Source: a virus. From it: a stretch of DNA of 40,164 nt. The notes below the pieces were generated by a model. That model did not search any database and was not told where the DNA came from. It was given only the letters and a program-made list of their open reading frames with translations. Positions 16,891-24,153 of the stretch are shown in pieces. Location: positions 1-40,164 of IMG/VR virus record IMGVR_UViG_3300048694_000100. One strand, given 5' to 3'. How positions within the stretch are numbered: the first letter of the stretch is position 1; every line of letters begins with the position of its first letter. Made by a program: the position numbers and the translations under genes.

Positions 16891-17190
16891 ATGAAGATTA
16901 AGACAAACATTAAACTAAGTGCAAAAGAAAAAGCACTTATCGAGCATTATGTTTACGGTATCGCGGCGGCGGCTCTTGGAGCGCACGAACTTTACCCAAG
17001 TGCAACTATTAAGCAAGTTGCAATTAAGGCAGTTGTTGGCGGATTACTTGCACCAGTATTGGCTCGCATAAATCCAAAGTCATTAGTAAATAAAATTGAT
17101 GCAACTACTGGCGCACCTTCAACTCTAACTGCACCAATCGTTGATGCGGTTGTTGCTGATGCAAATAAGGTTGTAACAGAAAACAAGTAA
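16891..17190 (+). CDS. Putative holin
   Basis: A 99-residue protein starting MKIKTNIKLSAKEKALIEHY. Two apolar segments, AAAALGAHELY around residues 25-35 and VAIKAVVGGLLAPVLARI around 45-62, with a basic N-terminus and polar tail, suit a small holin. The start at 16891 is chosen by TAGGAGAACA; an in-frame TTG upstream lies inside the previous gene. It is immediately upstream of the endolysin. Function is inferred from context. Confidence 0.6.
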   Translation: MKIKTNIKLSAKEKALIEHYVYGIAAAALGAHELYPSATIKQVAIKAVVGGLLAPVLARINPKSLVNKIDATTGAPSTLTAPIVDAVVADANKVVTENK

Positions 17191-17203
17191 TTAAGGGGGA
17201 GTA

Positions 17204-18049
17204 GTGGCTACCGCACTAGATATAGTTCATACCGCTACTCAAGAAGTCGGGTTTATTGAAGGCCCGAACAATGAAAATAAATATGGCGCGTGGTACGGAC
17301 TTAATAATGAGCCGTACTGCGCGATTTTTTTGAGTTGGGTATTCGCCCAAAATAATCTTTCGCATTTAGTCGCGGCGCAAACACCTAAAGGTTTTTCTTA
17401 TTGCCCTGCTGGACTTGCTTGGTATCAACGCAATCTACAAGTTGTTGGAAAATATGCAGGACAACCCGGCGATATTGTTTTTTATTCTTTTGCAGGTAAT
17501 GGGATTGCTGACCATACTGAAATCATCGTAGGCGCTAGTCGAGATGGCATTACCACAGTTGGTGGAAATACTTCGCCTGACCACGCCGTAACTGCATCAC
17601 AAGCAAATGGAAATGGTGTGTATCTACGCCATCGCCCGTATCTTTATGTGCTTGCAATTTGTCGGCCAAATTACGAAACATCTTTAGCGCCAACTAAGTC
17701 TGTTGGAACAAATAAAGCCGTTGCGGGTGGCGTGGCCGCTACTACTGCTCTTGCAGGTGGTGGAGTTGCCGCAACACATCAAACAACTACTACTCCAACT
17801 AAAGCAACAAGTTCATTTGTTGCTCCTGCTTGGAAAGCATCTGATTTCGCATTAAAGGCTAAATCTGCTTCTACAATCGCAGTTGAAAAAGCGCTATACA
17901 AAGCAGGGCTACTTCCTGCTGTTGCTCAAAATTCAGGTTGGACACAAGCCGATAACACAGCAGTTAAAGCCTTCCAAAAGAAAAACAATTTAACCCAAGG
18001 CGCTATGAATCAAGCGACTTACAATGCTTTAATGAAGGAACTACCTTGA
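17204..18049 (+). CDS. Endolysin: CHAP amidase/endopeptidase with PG-binding domain
   Basis: A 281-residue lysin. Residues ~1-157 form a CHAP domain: C39 in NEPYCAIFLSWVF, H104 in GIADHTEIIVG, and N122 in GGNTSP are the expected catalytic residues. A Thr/Ala/Gly-rich linker (~160-205) contains an apolar AVAGGVAATTALAGGGVAA stretch. Residues ~218-281 match a peptidoglycan_binding_1 domain (VEKALYKAGLL, NTAVKAFQKKNNLTQG, ATYNALMKEL). There is no signal peptide, so it should need a holin. It starts with GTG after the strong AAGGGGGA site. Confidence 0.9.
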   Translation: MATALDIVHTATQEVGFIEGPNNENKYGAWYGLNNEPYCAIFLSWVFAQNNLSHLVAAQTPKGFSYCPAGLAWYQRNLQVVGKYAGQPGDIVFYSFAGNGIADHTEIIVGASRDGITTVGGNTSPDHAVTASQANGNGVYLRHRPYLYVLAICRPNYETSLAPTKSVGTNKAVAGGVAATTALAGGGVAATHQTTTTPTKATSSFVAPAWKASDFALKAKSASTIAVEKALYKAGLLPAVAQNSGWTQADNTAVKAFQKKNNLTQGAMNQATYNALMKELP

Positions 18050-18273
18050 TTAGATTTCACCCAACAGACCCTAAAGCGCTAAGCCTAGCCGCAATGACCG
18101 GATTTACTACTTGGGGCGCAACAGGCTTTTCAACTGACCTTAAAAAGATTGTTATGTTTGTTGTGCCTACTTTTTTAGGTGGGGGTTGTGTACCACATAA
18201 TCCTAATTCATCTCCTAATGTTGCCGCCGAATCTCATATCATCACACCATACCAAAATAACTTAACAGAATAA
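18046..18273 (+). CDS. Small apolar protein at end of lysis operon
   Basis: A 75-residue product starting at TTG, which overlaps the endolysin stop and follows GAAGGA by eight bases. Its middle is apolar (KKIVMFVVPTFLGGGC, residues ~33-48), followed by a polar Asn/Pro/Ser-rich tail. The Cys after an apolar stretch recalls a lipoprotein, but the LGGGC box is imperfect. A spanin-like or membrane role is possible. It is the last gene before the late terminator. Confidence 0.5.
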   Translation: MIRFHPTDPKALSLAAMTGFTTWGATGFSTDLKKIVMFVVPTFLGGGCVPHNPNSSPNVAAESHIITPYQNNLTE

Positions 18274-18294
18274 AATTCAACACGCACCAAATTT

Positions 18295-18330
18295 AGCCCC
18301 TGAGTTCCTAGCGAACTTGGGGGCTTTTTT
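18295..18330 (+). terminator. Rho-independent terminator of the late operon
   Basis: AGCCCCTGAGTTC pairs with GAACTTGGGGGCT (13 pairs, two of them G-T) around a five-base loop, followed directly by a run of six T. It ends the plus-strand block that begins with portal. Confidence 0.9.
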
Positions 18331-18332
18331 GC

Positions 18333-18338
18333 TATTGT
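18333..18338 (+). promoter_or_regulatory. Leaderless-type -10 box TATTGT of the early region
   Basis: TATTGT ends six bases before the ATG at 18345, directly downstream of the late terminator's T-run. No Shine-Dalgarno is present, so transcription probably starts at the start codon. Confidence 0.5.
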
Positions 18339-18344
18339 TAGCCT

Positions 18345-18590
18345 ATGGACTTTCTAACTGCGCTTGATGAACTCAGACAAACATACAAAATGAGTGGGGG
18401 CTACCCTTGCTCTGCTGGCGAATTTCTAAACAAGATTGGCGATAAAGAACGAAAGGCGATTGAGGAAATACTTGAATCGCGTTCTTTGCCAGTTATTGAA
18501 ATCGCACGATTGGCCGAAAAGTACGGCTACAAGGTATCTACATCTCAACTCTATAAACACCGCGTTAAAGATTGCAGGTGCTTTGGGTGA
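18345..18590 (+). CDS. Small HTH-like protein
   Basis: An 81-residue protein, first gene of the early block. The second half (LPVIEIARLAEKYGYKVSTS, then QLYKHR) has the look of a helix-turn-helix, and two cysteines close the protein (DCRCFG). No ribosome site; see the TATTGT box. Its stop overlaps a tiny membrane-peptide gene as GTGA. Could be a DNA-binding regulator; not recognised beyond that. Confidence 0.7.
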   Translation: MDFLTALDELRQTYKMSGGYPCSAGEFLNKIGDKERKAIEEILESRSLPVIEIARLAEKYGYKVSTSQLYKHRVKDCRCFG

Positions 18591-18667
18591 AGATTAAATT
18601 TTACGAATCAATCATATTAGTTGGATTAGTTGCAGGTTTATTATGGGCGTTAGGTGGTCATAAATGA
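18587..18667 (+). CDS. Tiny membrane peptide (26 aa)
   Basis: A GTG-started frame overlapping the previous stop (GTGA) and the next start (ATGA). The product starts KIKFYESIILVGLVAGLLW after the initiator Met, a single membrane helix with a short polar end. Close coupling on both sides and the clean hydrophobic composition argue that it is real despite its size. Confidence 0.55.
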   Translation: MKIKFYESIILVGLVAGLLWALGGHK

Positions 18668-19716
18668 GTTTGAAGGATGATTTAGAGAAACTTAAAAAGG
18701 AACAAGACCCACAGATAGTTGAGTTGAGGAAGGCGCTACTCAATACCCAAAAACAATTGGCCAAGGTCAAAAAGAATCGTGATGATTTTACTGCCGCAGT
18801 TGTTCAATCTGCTCACGATGCAATGCTTTCAATGGGCGCAGTTCCACCTGTACCTGAACCTGTAAAAGATAAGCGTTCCAAAAGGGCTGAGGTTGCTTTA
18901 CTGCACTCAACAGATTGGCAGTTGGGTAAGAAAACCCTTACTTACGATACTAAAGAGTGTGAGCGCCTAGTTCATCAAAGCGTTGATAAAACAATCCAAA
19001 TTGCCAACATCCAACGCGCCGACCATCCGGTTAAAGAAGTTGTTTTAATGCTTGGTGGAGATATGATTGAAAATACCACGATATTTCCTAGCCAAGTGTA
19101 TGAAGTGGATTCTGATGTAATGATGCAATTTACAGAAGTTTCTCGAATTTTGGTAGATATCGTTCGCAAACTATTGGCTAACTTTGAAAAGGTTACAGTT
19201 ATTTGTGAGCCGGGTAATCACGGTCGAATTGGAAAATTTGCTGAACTGCCAAAACATATTAACTGGGATTCTCTTTGTTATATGTTTGCAGGACAAACCC
19301 TAAGAGGCGAAAAACGCTTAACTTGGCAAATGACCGATGAAGATATCCAAAGAGTTGAAATTGGAAACTACAAAGCCTTATTGATTCACGGTGACGAAAT
19401 CCGATGGGGAACTGCATCAACCATTGTTCGATTTGCCGATAGATGGAAATCAGGTGCTTACAAGTTCTTTGATGAAATTGAACAAATTGTTAAAGGATTT
19501 GATTTCAGAGATTTATACATTGGCCATTATCACCAACATCAATCTTGGAATATGGCTAATGGTGAAGGCTCTGTGTTTATGTCTGGCGCAGTTGAATCAG
19601 GAAATCGTTACGCCAGAGATTTATTGGCAAGTAGTGGAGAACCTTCTCAACGCTTGCACTTCGTGGACCCAGTTAAAGGTCGCGTAACAAATGAATACAG
19701 ATTGTGGTTGGAATAG
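18664..19716 (+). CDS. Calcineurin-like metallophosphoesterase
   Basis: A 350-residue enzyme. After a coiled-coil N-terminus (residues ~1-45) it shows the metal-binding motifs in order: D84 in STDWQ, D133 in LGGDMIEN, N185-H186 in PGNHGR, H242 in IHGDE and H288/H290 in GHYHQH. The first motif is D-x-Q rather than the usual D-x-H. The family includes SbcD/Mre11-type nucleases and other phosphoesterases; a DNA-processing role near the replication genes is plausible. It is coupled upstream by ATGA to a membrane peptide. Confidence 0.85.
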   Translation: MSLKDDLEKLKKEQDPQIVELRKALLNTQKQLAKVKKNRDDFTAAVVQSAHDAMLSMGAVPPVPEPVKDKRSKRAEVALLHSTDWQLGKKTLTYDTKECERLVHQSVDKTIQIANIQRADHPVKEVVLMLGGDMIENTTIFPSQVYEVDSDVMMQFTEVSRILVDIVRKLLANFEKVTVICEPGNHGRIGKFAELPKHINWDSLCYMFAGQTLRGEKRLTWQMTDEDIQRVEIGNYKALLIHGDEIRWGTASTIVRFADRWKSGAYKFFDEIEQIVKGFDFRDLYIGHYHQHQSWNMANGEGSVFMSGAVESGNRYARDLLASSGEPSQRLHFVDPVKGRVTNEYRLWLE

Positions 19717-19721
19717 GAGAA

Positions 19722-20030
19722 ATGATGAAACCCGAAGATTTTGGATTAGAAATAACAGTAGAGATTATTAACCCAGAAGAAGCGCAAGCCTATTTGGATA
19801 ATAACGCTAAGCATCGCCCGATTAAAGAAAAGAAGGTTGATGCCTATATGACCGAGATGGCAGATGGCCGTTGGAGGCTAAATGGCAAAACAATCTGTTT
19901 TGATACAGATGGCCGATTGCTCAATGGACAACACCGCCTGAGCGCCGTTGTAAAGTCGGGGGTTTCCCTGACTACCGTTGTGGTGCGAGGCCTAGACCCT
20001 GCGCTGGTTCCTGCCAAAGACGAGGATTGA
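19722..20030 (+). CDS. ParB-like domain protein, short form
   Basis: A 102-residue protein. KHRPIKEKKVDAYMTEMADG then DTDGRLLNGQHRLSAVV (residues ~65-80) is a ParB/sulfiredoxin-fold signature, related to the DGHHR motif of the MuF tail at 4137. Phage relatives are often about 250-300 residues long and continue past the point where this one ends (LDPALVPAKDED), so it may be shortened. The start follows TAGGAGAA; a second ATG is the next codon. A hairpin follows. Confidence 0.7.
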   Translation: MMKPEDFGLEITVEIINPEEAQAYLDNNAKHRPIKEKKVDAYMTEMADGRWRLNGKTICFDTDGRLLNGQHRLSAVVKSGVSLTTVVVRGLDPALVPAKDED

Positions 20031-20037
20031 GCCTATG

Positions 20038-20061
20038 GGGGTGTGGTGAAGGACACACCCC
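20038..20061 (+). terminator. Hairpin terminator
   Basis: GGGGTGTG (20038-20045) pairs perfectly with CACACCCC (20054-20061) around an eight-base loop. A run of seven T comes only about eleven bases later, so it is not a textbook terminator, but it separates two transcription units. Confidence 0.6.
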
Positions 20062-20092
20062 TTAAATGGTAATTTTTTTGGAAAACTATGGG

Positions 20093-20122
20093 TAGAATTA
20101 AGCCATCGGAAGAACAACCGAT
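20093..20122 (+). promoter_or_regulatory. Promoter TAGAAT plus 5' leader hairpin
   Basis: TAGAAT at 20093-20098 would place the transcript start near 20105. There ATCGG (20105-20109) pairs with CCGAT (20118-20122). The core GAACAACCGATAC (20112-20124) recurs at 24593-24605 in front of another small gene, in the same place relative to -10 box and ribosome site. Confidence 0.5.
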
Positions 20123-20141
20123 ACTAAACGGAGGTAAGAAA

Positions 20142-20315
20142 ATGGCAACAGAAATTATTTACAAAAATAAAAAAGGCGAAACAAAATATTACGCCACATA
20201 TCAATCTGCTTGGAACGCGGCTATTCGCTTAAACGAAACCGAAATTCGTGGCACTTGGTTATTTGAAGGCGATGCAACTGGGATGTGGTATTTGCATCTT
20301 GAACTTGATAATTAA
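20142..20315 (+). CDS. Small protein, unknown
   Basis: A 57-residue product starting MATEIIYKNKKGETKYYATY, with many aromatic residues and ending WYLHLELDN; probably a small beta-alpha fold. The ATG at 20142 is chosen by GGAGGT at 20130-20135; an upstream in-frame ATG at 20088 lies at or before the predicted transcript start. Its leader resembles that of the gene at 24617, so the two may share a regulator. It faces a minus-strand gene. Confidence 0.75.
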   Translation: MATEIIYKNKKGETKYYATYQSAWNAAIRLNETEIRGTWLFEGDATGMWYLHLELDN

Positions 20316-20318
20316 ATC

Positions 20319-20338
20319 TTTTTGACCTCCGTCAAAAA
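20319..20338. terminator. AT-rich hairpin after the small gene
   Basis: TTTTTGAC pairs perfectly with GTCAAAAA around the loop CTCC, just after the stop at 20315. It could serve as the end of the plus-strand transcript and shares its A/T run with the minus-strand terminator beside it. Confidence 0.5.
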
Positions 20339-20370
20339 AAACGATAGCCCCGGTATCTTGCGCCGGGGTT
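20334..20370 (-). terminator. Terminator of the minus-strand small gene
   Basis: Read on the minus strand, AACCCCGG pairs with CCGGGGCT (20346-20353 with 20363-20370, including one G-T pair), followed after ATCG by seven T. It starts on the stop codon of the gene at 20369-20560. Confidence 0.7.
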
Positions 20371-20560
20371 ATTCTAATTCCTCATCTTCATCAGGTAATT
20401 CTGGGTCAAACAACGGAATACTTGTTTCTTGCATAATTGCTGTTGATTCCTTAAATGCCGCTAATGCCCTATTGACCAAATCGTCTAAATGGTCGGGAAA
20501 ATTCTCAGTAGATTGTATTTCTACTTCTAGCGCCCACGCCCTGATTCTTATTGAAAGCAT
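20369..20560 (-). CDS. Small acidic minus-strand protein
   Basis: A 63-residue product starting MLSIRIRAWALEVEIQSTE, with a helix around DHLDDLVNRALAAFKEST and a very acidic end (DEDEELE). It is the only minus-strand gene inside the early region, has its own terminator, and a TATTAT box six bases before the ATG. An in-frame TTG two codons earlier is a possible start. The divergent place before the ERF-like operon suggests a regulator or DNA-mimic-like anti-host protein, but no family is recognised. Confidence 0.65.
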   Translation of the reverse strand: MLSIRIRAWALEVEIQSTENFPDHLDDLVNRALAAFKESTAIMQETSIPLFDPELPDEDEELE

Positions 20561-20566
20561 CCCCAA

Positions 20567-20572
20567 ATAATA
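20567..20572 (-). promoter_or_regulatory. Leaderless-type -10 box TATTAT
   Basis: On the minus strand TATTAT ends six bases before the ATG at 20560, the same geometry as at 1148 and 18345. Confidence 0.45.
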
Positions 20573-20654
20573 TCTTCAACACTCGACAACAAAAACTTCC
20601 ATTTTCTTTTCTTTTCCTGTACCTTGATACCAAGCCAATCAAAGGAGGCAATAA

Positions 20655-21203
20655 ATGGCTTACAACATAAATGATTACGAGCCTGTTGAGGTTCGTTTAG
20701 ATGCTTGGTGGAAGATGTACCCAAATGGTCGCATTTTCACCGAAGTATTAAATCAATCAGAAACAGATATAACTATTCGTGCATTTTTATTTGCGGATAG
20801 AAACGATATACATCCAATGGCAACAGGAATCGCCAATGAAGTAAAAGGCTCATCTCCTGTAAATCGAGTTAGTTGGGTCGAAAATTGTGAGACTTCGTCA
20901 ATCGGGCGCAGTTTGGGCAACGCAAATTTTGCAGCCAAAGGCAAGCGACCAAGCCGTGAAGAAATGGAAAAGGTTGAACGCTATTCTCACGCAGACCACG
21001 CACCTGAACCAACAGTTACTCCTGAGCAATTAAATCTCGCCAAGGAAGCAATGGAACAAGTACCTGCAATTGATTCGATGGCAGAACTTAAGTTGTTTTA
21101 CAACGGCGCTAAAGAAGCAAACCTTCTATCAATCAAGATTGATGGCAAAACTATCAATCAGGCTATTGGCGCTCGCAAGAAGGAACTGGAGGATGTTAAG
21201 TAA
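20655..21203 (+). CDS. ERF-like single-strand annealing protein (putative)
   Basis: A 182-residue protein with ENCETSSIGRSLGNANFAAK at residues ~76-95, the ET-S-IGR-L motif of ERF-type annealing proteins, followed by KRPSREEM. The N-terminal half is alpha/beta (RIFTEVLNQSETDITIRAFL) and the tail is helical and variable. Its neighbours, a Cas4-like nuclease and later SSB and RusA, fit a recombination module where exonuclease and annealer act together. Ribosome site AAAGGAGGCAATAA. Homology to ERF is by motif only. Confidence 0.65.
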   Translation: MAYNINDYEPVEVRLDAWWKMYPNGRIFTEVLNQSETDITIRAFLFADRNDIHPMATGIANEVKGSSPVNRVSWVENCETSSIGRSLGNANFAAKGKRPSREEMEKVERYSHADHAPEPTVTPEQLNLAKEAMEQVPAIDSMAELKLFYNGAKEANLLSIKIDGKTINQAIGARKKELEDVK

Positions 21204-21340
21204 TGTATTACTCACAAGCATCACGCAAGGTTCACTCCTTGAAATTCTTAATGTTCAGAACTGCGTTCAGAATTGTTTTCTGGACAATGTTTGCATTTGA
21301 AATTGGTAATCTTTATGGAAAGTATTACTACTTCCGATGA
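21203..21340 (+). CDS. Small membrane peptide (45 aa)
   Basis: The ATG overlaps the previous stop (TAATG) and the TGA overlaps the next start (ATGA). The product has a basic start (MYYSQASRKVHS) and an apolar aromatic helix FRIVFWTMFAFEIG. One membrane segment is likely. Function unknown; one of several tiny membrane peptides in this region. Confidence 0.6.
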   Translation: MYYSQASRKVHSLKFLMFRTAFRIVFWTMFAFEIGNLYGKYYYFR

Positions 21341-21684
21341 TTACTCCTGCACAAGTCGAAAAGCGACTATACGAACTCTCGAAAGAGATTGACGAATCAC
21401 ATCAAGATTTGGTTAATGCTGAATCTGAATATCACAAAGCAGTAGCCATTTACGAAGTAGATATGGCTAAATCTCGTATTAACAACTCACACGCCGATTT
21501 AAAAATGACGGCACAAATGCGCGAGGATAAAGCGCTGATTGATAATCGAGACCGCCGTTACGCAGTTGCAATAGCCGAAGCGCAAGTTAAAGCGGCTAGA
21601 GCAAATGCCAATCGCTTAAGAACTCAAGTTGATATTGCTCGTTCAATATCAGTTTCAGTTAGAAATGAAATGAGCGTATCGTGA
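21337..21684 (+). CDS. Coiled-coil protein between ERF-like and Cas4-like genes
   Basis: A 115-residue, charged, almost wholly helical protein (VEKRLYELSKEIDESHQDLV, later AVAIAEAQVKAARANANRLR). No cysteines or membrane segments. The position between annealing protein and nuclease suggests a recombination or replication accessory role. Coupled by ATGA upstream and by four bases to the next GTG. Confidence 0.75.
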   Translation: MITPAQVEKRLYELSKEIDESHQDLVNAESEYHKAVAIYEVDMAKSRINNSHADLKMTAQMREDKALIDNRDRRYAVAIAEAQVKAARANANRLRTQVDIARSISVSVRNEMSVS

Positions 21685-21974
21685 CTACTAATAAAACAAA
21701 ATATTTAAGAGAGATTGCTTATGCTGAATTAGGCAAGCAATTTTTAGAATTTGAAGGAAACGACCTTTATGAAAAAAATATAAAATGGTCTAGAAAAAAG
21801 GGTCGGAAAATTTTTGGTTTAGATAAAATTCTTATGAAGTTAATAGACCAAATTCAATTCATAATTGCTCTCTGGTTAATGACTATTGCCAGAGCAGAGG
21901 AAAATCAAGAATTTTACGATTTTCTTAATGCTTTAAGTTCATCTTTGATGGATGATTTATATGGAAATAGTTGA
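21681..21974 (+). CDS. Unknown helical protein
   Basis: A 97-residue protein with a GTG start overlapping the previous stop. A basic middle (IKWSRKKGRKIFGLDKILM) is followed by an amphipathic or apolar helix QIQFIIALWLMTIARAEE and a tail that overlaps the nuclease gene by 23 bases. Not recognised. It may bind membrane or partner with the nuclease. Confidence 0.65.
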   Translation: MTTNKTKYLREIAYAELGKQFLEFEGNDLYEKNIKWSRKKGRKIFGLDKILMKLIDQIQFIIALWLMTIARAEENQEFYDFLNALSSSLMDDLYGNS

Positions 21975-22614
21975 AGTATTGAAATCTGCCCTAGTGCAAG
22001 CCGATAACGCTCGCGCTAGGTCAGAACAAGTTGAGATAGGTGCGTCATCTATTGGTGGATGTCGCGCTCAGGCTTGGCACATAATCAATCAAACGCCAAA
22101 GACAAATGAAAGGACAGAAAAACTTGCCGCAATATTTGGTACTGCCATCCATAGCGCGATACAGGAAGCGTTACTATCCTTCGATGTCTTTGGTGACGAT
22201 TTCCTCCTCGAAGAAGAATTCAAAACGCCAGAACTCAAAGGCCATTGCGATTTCTATTCAAGAGAAAATAAACTTGTTGCCGATTGGAAAACAACGACAC
22301 TTAAAGGGTTACAGAAGTTTCCAACGCGCCAACAAAAAATCCAAGTTAATTTATACGGATATCTGCTTAGAAGTAATGGATTACCTGTTGAACGAGTAGC
22401 GCTTGTTGGAATTCCTAGAGATGGGAAGATGAGCGATATCGTTAAATGGGAATCTGATTATGACCAAGCGCTAGTTGATGAAGGCTTAAATTGGTTGGCA
22501 GAAGTTAAAGCAATGCCAACTGCTCCCCTACCTGAGCGACCTGCACGAATCTTTTGTGCAAGTTATTGCTCCTACTATGACCCAACCGGAGAAAAAGGAT
22601 GTGTAGGTAAGTGA
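21952..22614 (+). CDS. Cas4-like PD-(D/E)XK exonuclease with Fe-S cysteines
   Basis: A 220-residue nuclease. Core residues seen: H67 in GTAIHSA, D100 in KGHCDFY, D111 and K113 in ADWKTT, then QVNLYGYL (Q131, Y135), the order of the RecB/Cas4 motif set. C37 (SIGGCRAQAW) with C202, C206 and C217 near the C-terminus gives the one-plus-three pattern of an iron-sulphur-binding Cas4/AddB-type fold. It would resect DNA 5' ends for the ERF-like annealer. ATG at 21952 or 21961 could be the start. Confidence 0.85.
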   Translation: MIYMEIVEVLKSALVQADNARARSEQVEIGASSIGGCRAQAWHIINQTPKTNERTEKLAAIFGTAIHSAIQEALLSFDVFGDDFLLEEEFKTPELKGHCDFYSRENKLVADWKTTTLKGLQKFPTRQQKIQVNLYGYLLRSNGLPVERVALVGIPRDGKMSDIVKWESDYDQALVDEGLNWLAEVKAMPTAPLPERPARIFCASYCSYYDPTGEKGCVGK

Positions 22615-22967
22615 CGGTTATTAGAAAAAAATACGATAGAGCCAAGGTTGATTGGCAACGCGCCAGTTGTCGCGGATTGAATACTGATTTCTTTTATATG
22701 GAAGAATCTCAGTTATACGAACGCCAAATGACCCAAAAGACAATTCGTAAAATGTGTTTCGATTGTCCAATCCAAAAGGCTTGTATGGAGATTGGATTTG
22801 AATACGAAGAATTTGGAATCTGGGGTGGATTTAATCCGCTTGAAAGATTGGCTATTCGCTACAAAAGATTTGAGCATCAAAACTTAAATCACTTTTTCAG
22901 AGATGCAGAAGAATTCGGATACACACCAAAGGAGATACTCGGTGAGCGTTATACAGAAAGCAATTGA
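22611..22967 (+). CDS. WhiB-family Fe-S transcription regulator
   Basis: A 118-residue WhiB-like protein. Cysteines C20, C49, C52 and C58 (CFDCPIQKAC) fit the C-Xn-C-X2-C-X5-C cluster ligand set, and GIWGG at residues 69-73 is the beta-turn that binds sigma factor. The basic tail after residue 80 is longer than in many WhiB proteins. Phage WhiB proteins reprogram host transcription or block superinfection in known actinophages. GTG start overlaps the nuclease stop. This gene is strong evidence for an actinobacterial host. Confidence 0.92.
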   Translation: MTVIRKKYDRAKVDWQRASCRGLNTDFFYMEESQLYERQMTQKTIRKMCFDCPIQKACMEIGFEYEEFGIWGGFNPLERLAIRYKRFEHQNLNHFFRDAEEFGYTPKEILGERYTESN

Positions 22968-23226
22968 GGAAATTGAGGTAGCACATCAAAGTTGCTCCAA
23001 TACAAATTGGAACCGATGCGCCAAAAAGCATAGGCAGTTAATTGCCGATTTGCTTGAATACGAATCTGTAATTGAGCAAAATGTTAAAGCCGAGATTGCA
23101 GGTGGATTAGAAGAACTTAGAAACGATTGGATTATGGAACAAAACATCGTTAATGAGAATCCTGTATTTTGGCTAAAACAAGGATTTGATGTTTCGATTC
23201 AATTCATTGAGAAGGGATTGAAATGA
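22942..23226 (+). CDS. Unknown helical protein
   Basis: A 94-residue product starting at GTG 22942, seven bases after GGAGA and inside the end of the WhiB gene. Mostly helical and acidic (AIEEIEVAHQSC, AKKHRQLIADLLEYESVIEQ) with two cysteines near residue 20. Not recognised. Its stop overlaps the next gene as ATGA. Confidence 0.65.
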   Translation: MSVIQKAIEEIEVAHQSCSNTNWNRCAKKHRQLIADLLEYESVIEQNVKAEIAGGLEELRNDWIMEQNIVNENPVFWLKQGFDVSIQFIEKGLK

Positions 23227-23363
23227 GATTTATATTTAGCAAAATGACCAGTTCTTATGAGTTTGGGTTTTATGTAATTAACTGGGGTTACCCGATAAGA
23301 AACGAGTGGGAAATCGGGATTAACTTATTTAAGTGGCAGATAGGATTGGAGTTATACAAATGA
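23223..23363 (+). CDS. Small aromatic-rich protein (46 aa)
   Basis: Frame starting MRFIFSKMTSSYEFGFYVIN and continuing with WGYPIRNEW and LFKWQIGLEL. Both ends overlap neighbours by four bases (ATGA). Many aromatic residues suggest a small beta protein, not a membrane helix. Function unknown. Confidence 0.6.
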   Translation: MRFIFSKMTSSYEFGFYVINWGYPIRNEWEIGINLFKWQIGLELYK

Positions 23364-24124
23364 CTTGGATTAAGTTAGATGATAATTTTCCTGACCACAT
23401 AAAGGTCACAGATTTATCAGATAAGGCTTTCAGGCTTTACATTACCCTGCTCTGTTATTGCAACAGATTGCTTACAGATGGGTATGTTGGCAAAGGTATT
23501 TTGAACCGATTTGATACTGATTTGAACCACCTTGAACTAGTCAATAACAAACTAATTGACCTAGCAGATGATGGTGGTATTTACATCAGAAGTTACGATG
23601 AGTGGCAAACTTTACGCTCAGAAGTTGAAAAAAAGCGTGAAAACAGTAACGCTCGTGTAACAGCGTTACGCACCCGTAGGCGTAACGCCGATGTAACGCT
23701 CCCAGAAACAGAAACAGAAACAGATACAGAAACATATATAAATACTTCATCAAACAAGTTTGATGATTTCTGGATTGTTTATCCAAGAAAGGCTGGAAAG
23801 CAAAAAGCAATCAAATCTTGGGAGAAGGCAGTTAGAACAACTGACCCATCACTCATCATTGAAGGCGCGAAGCGCTACGCATCTGACCCTAATCGCGTTG
23901 CTGAATTTACTGCTCATCCGACAACTTGGCTCAATGCTGGTCGTTGGGAAGATGAGCCATTACCAAATCGGCTTTCTAAGGCCGAAATGAGGCTAGATAA
24001 TCGCCCTACCCCTATGCCGCCTACCTATGACCGCCAAGAGGCGCTTAGAATCGAATCTGAGGCCGTTAAAATGCCATCGGAGGTTAAGGAACTGATAAAT
24101 AAAATCAGATATAACGATTTATGA
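23360..24124 (+). CDS. Replication initiator / helicase-loader-like protein
   Basis: A 254-residue protein in the style of phage replisome organisers. Residues 1-95 (MTWIKLDDNFPDHIKVTDLS, then AFRLYITLLCYCNR) are a winged-helix DNA-binding domain. Residues ~96-135 are a polar linker containing repeated ETETET. Residues ~136-210 (FDDFWIVYPRKAGKQKAIKSW, in part) form the C-terminal helical domain seen in such proteins. The linker DNA holds iteron-like repeats, as in lambda O-type initiators. The ATG at 23360 is chosen because it overlaps the previous TGA. It would recruit the host helicase, as none is encoded here. Confidence 0.75.
   Translation: MTWIKLDDNFPDHIKVTDLSDKAFRLYITLLCYCNRLLTDGYVGKGILNRFDTDLNHLELVNNKLIDLADDGGIYIRSYDEWQTLRSEVEKKRENSNARVTALRTRRRNADVTLPETETETDTETYINTSSNKFDDFWIVYPRKAGKQKAIKSWEKAVRTTDPSLIIEGAKRYASDPNRVAEFTAHPTTWLNAGRWEDEPLPNRLSKAEMRLDNRPTPMPPTYDRQEALRIESEAVKMPSEVKELINKIRYNDL
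23646..23750. other. Candidate replication origin: GTAACGC iterons plus A-rich tract
   Basis: GTAACGC occurs at 23646-23652, 23682-23688 and 23693-23699, with an inverted copy GCGTTAC at 23663-23669 and a variant GTAACAGC at 23657-23664. GTAACGCTC is shared by the first and last. An A-rich stretch of repeated CAGAAA and then ATATATAAATA follows to about 23745. Iterons beside an AT-rich tract within the initiator gene is the lambda-type origin layout. Confidence 0.6.
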
Positions 24125-24153
24125 TAAACTTTGAGCCTACCCACAGGAGCAAA

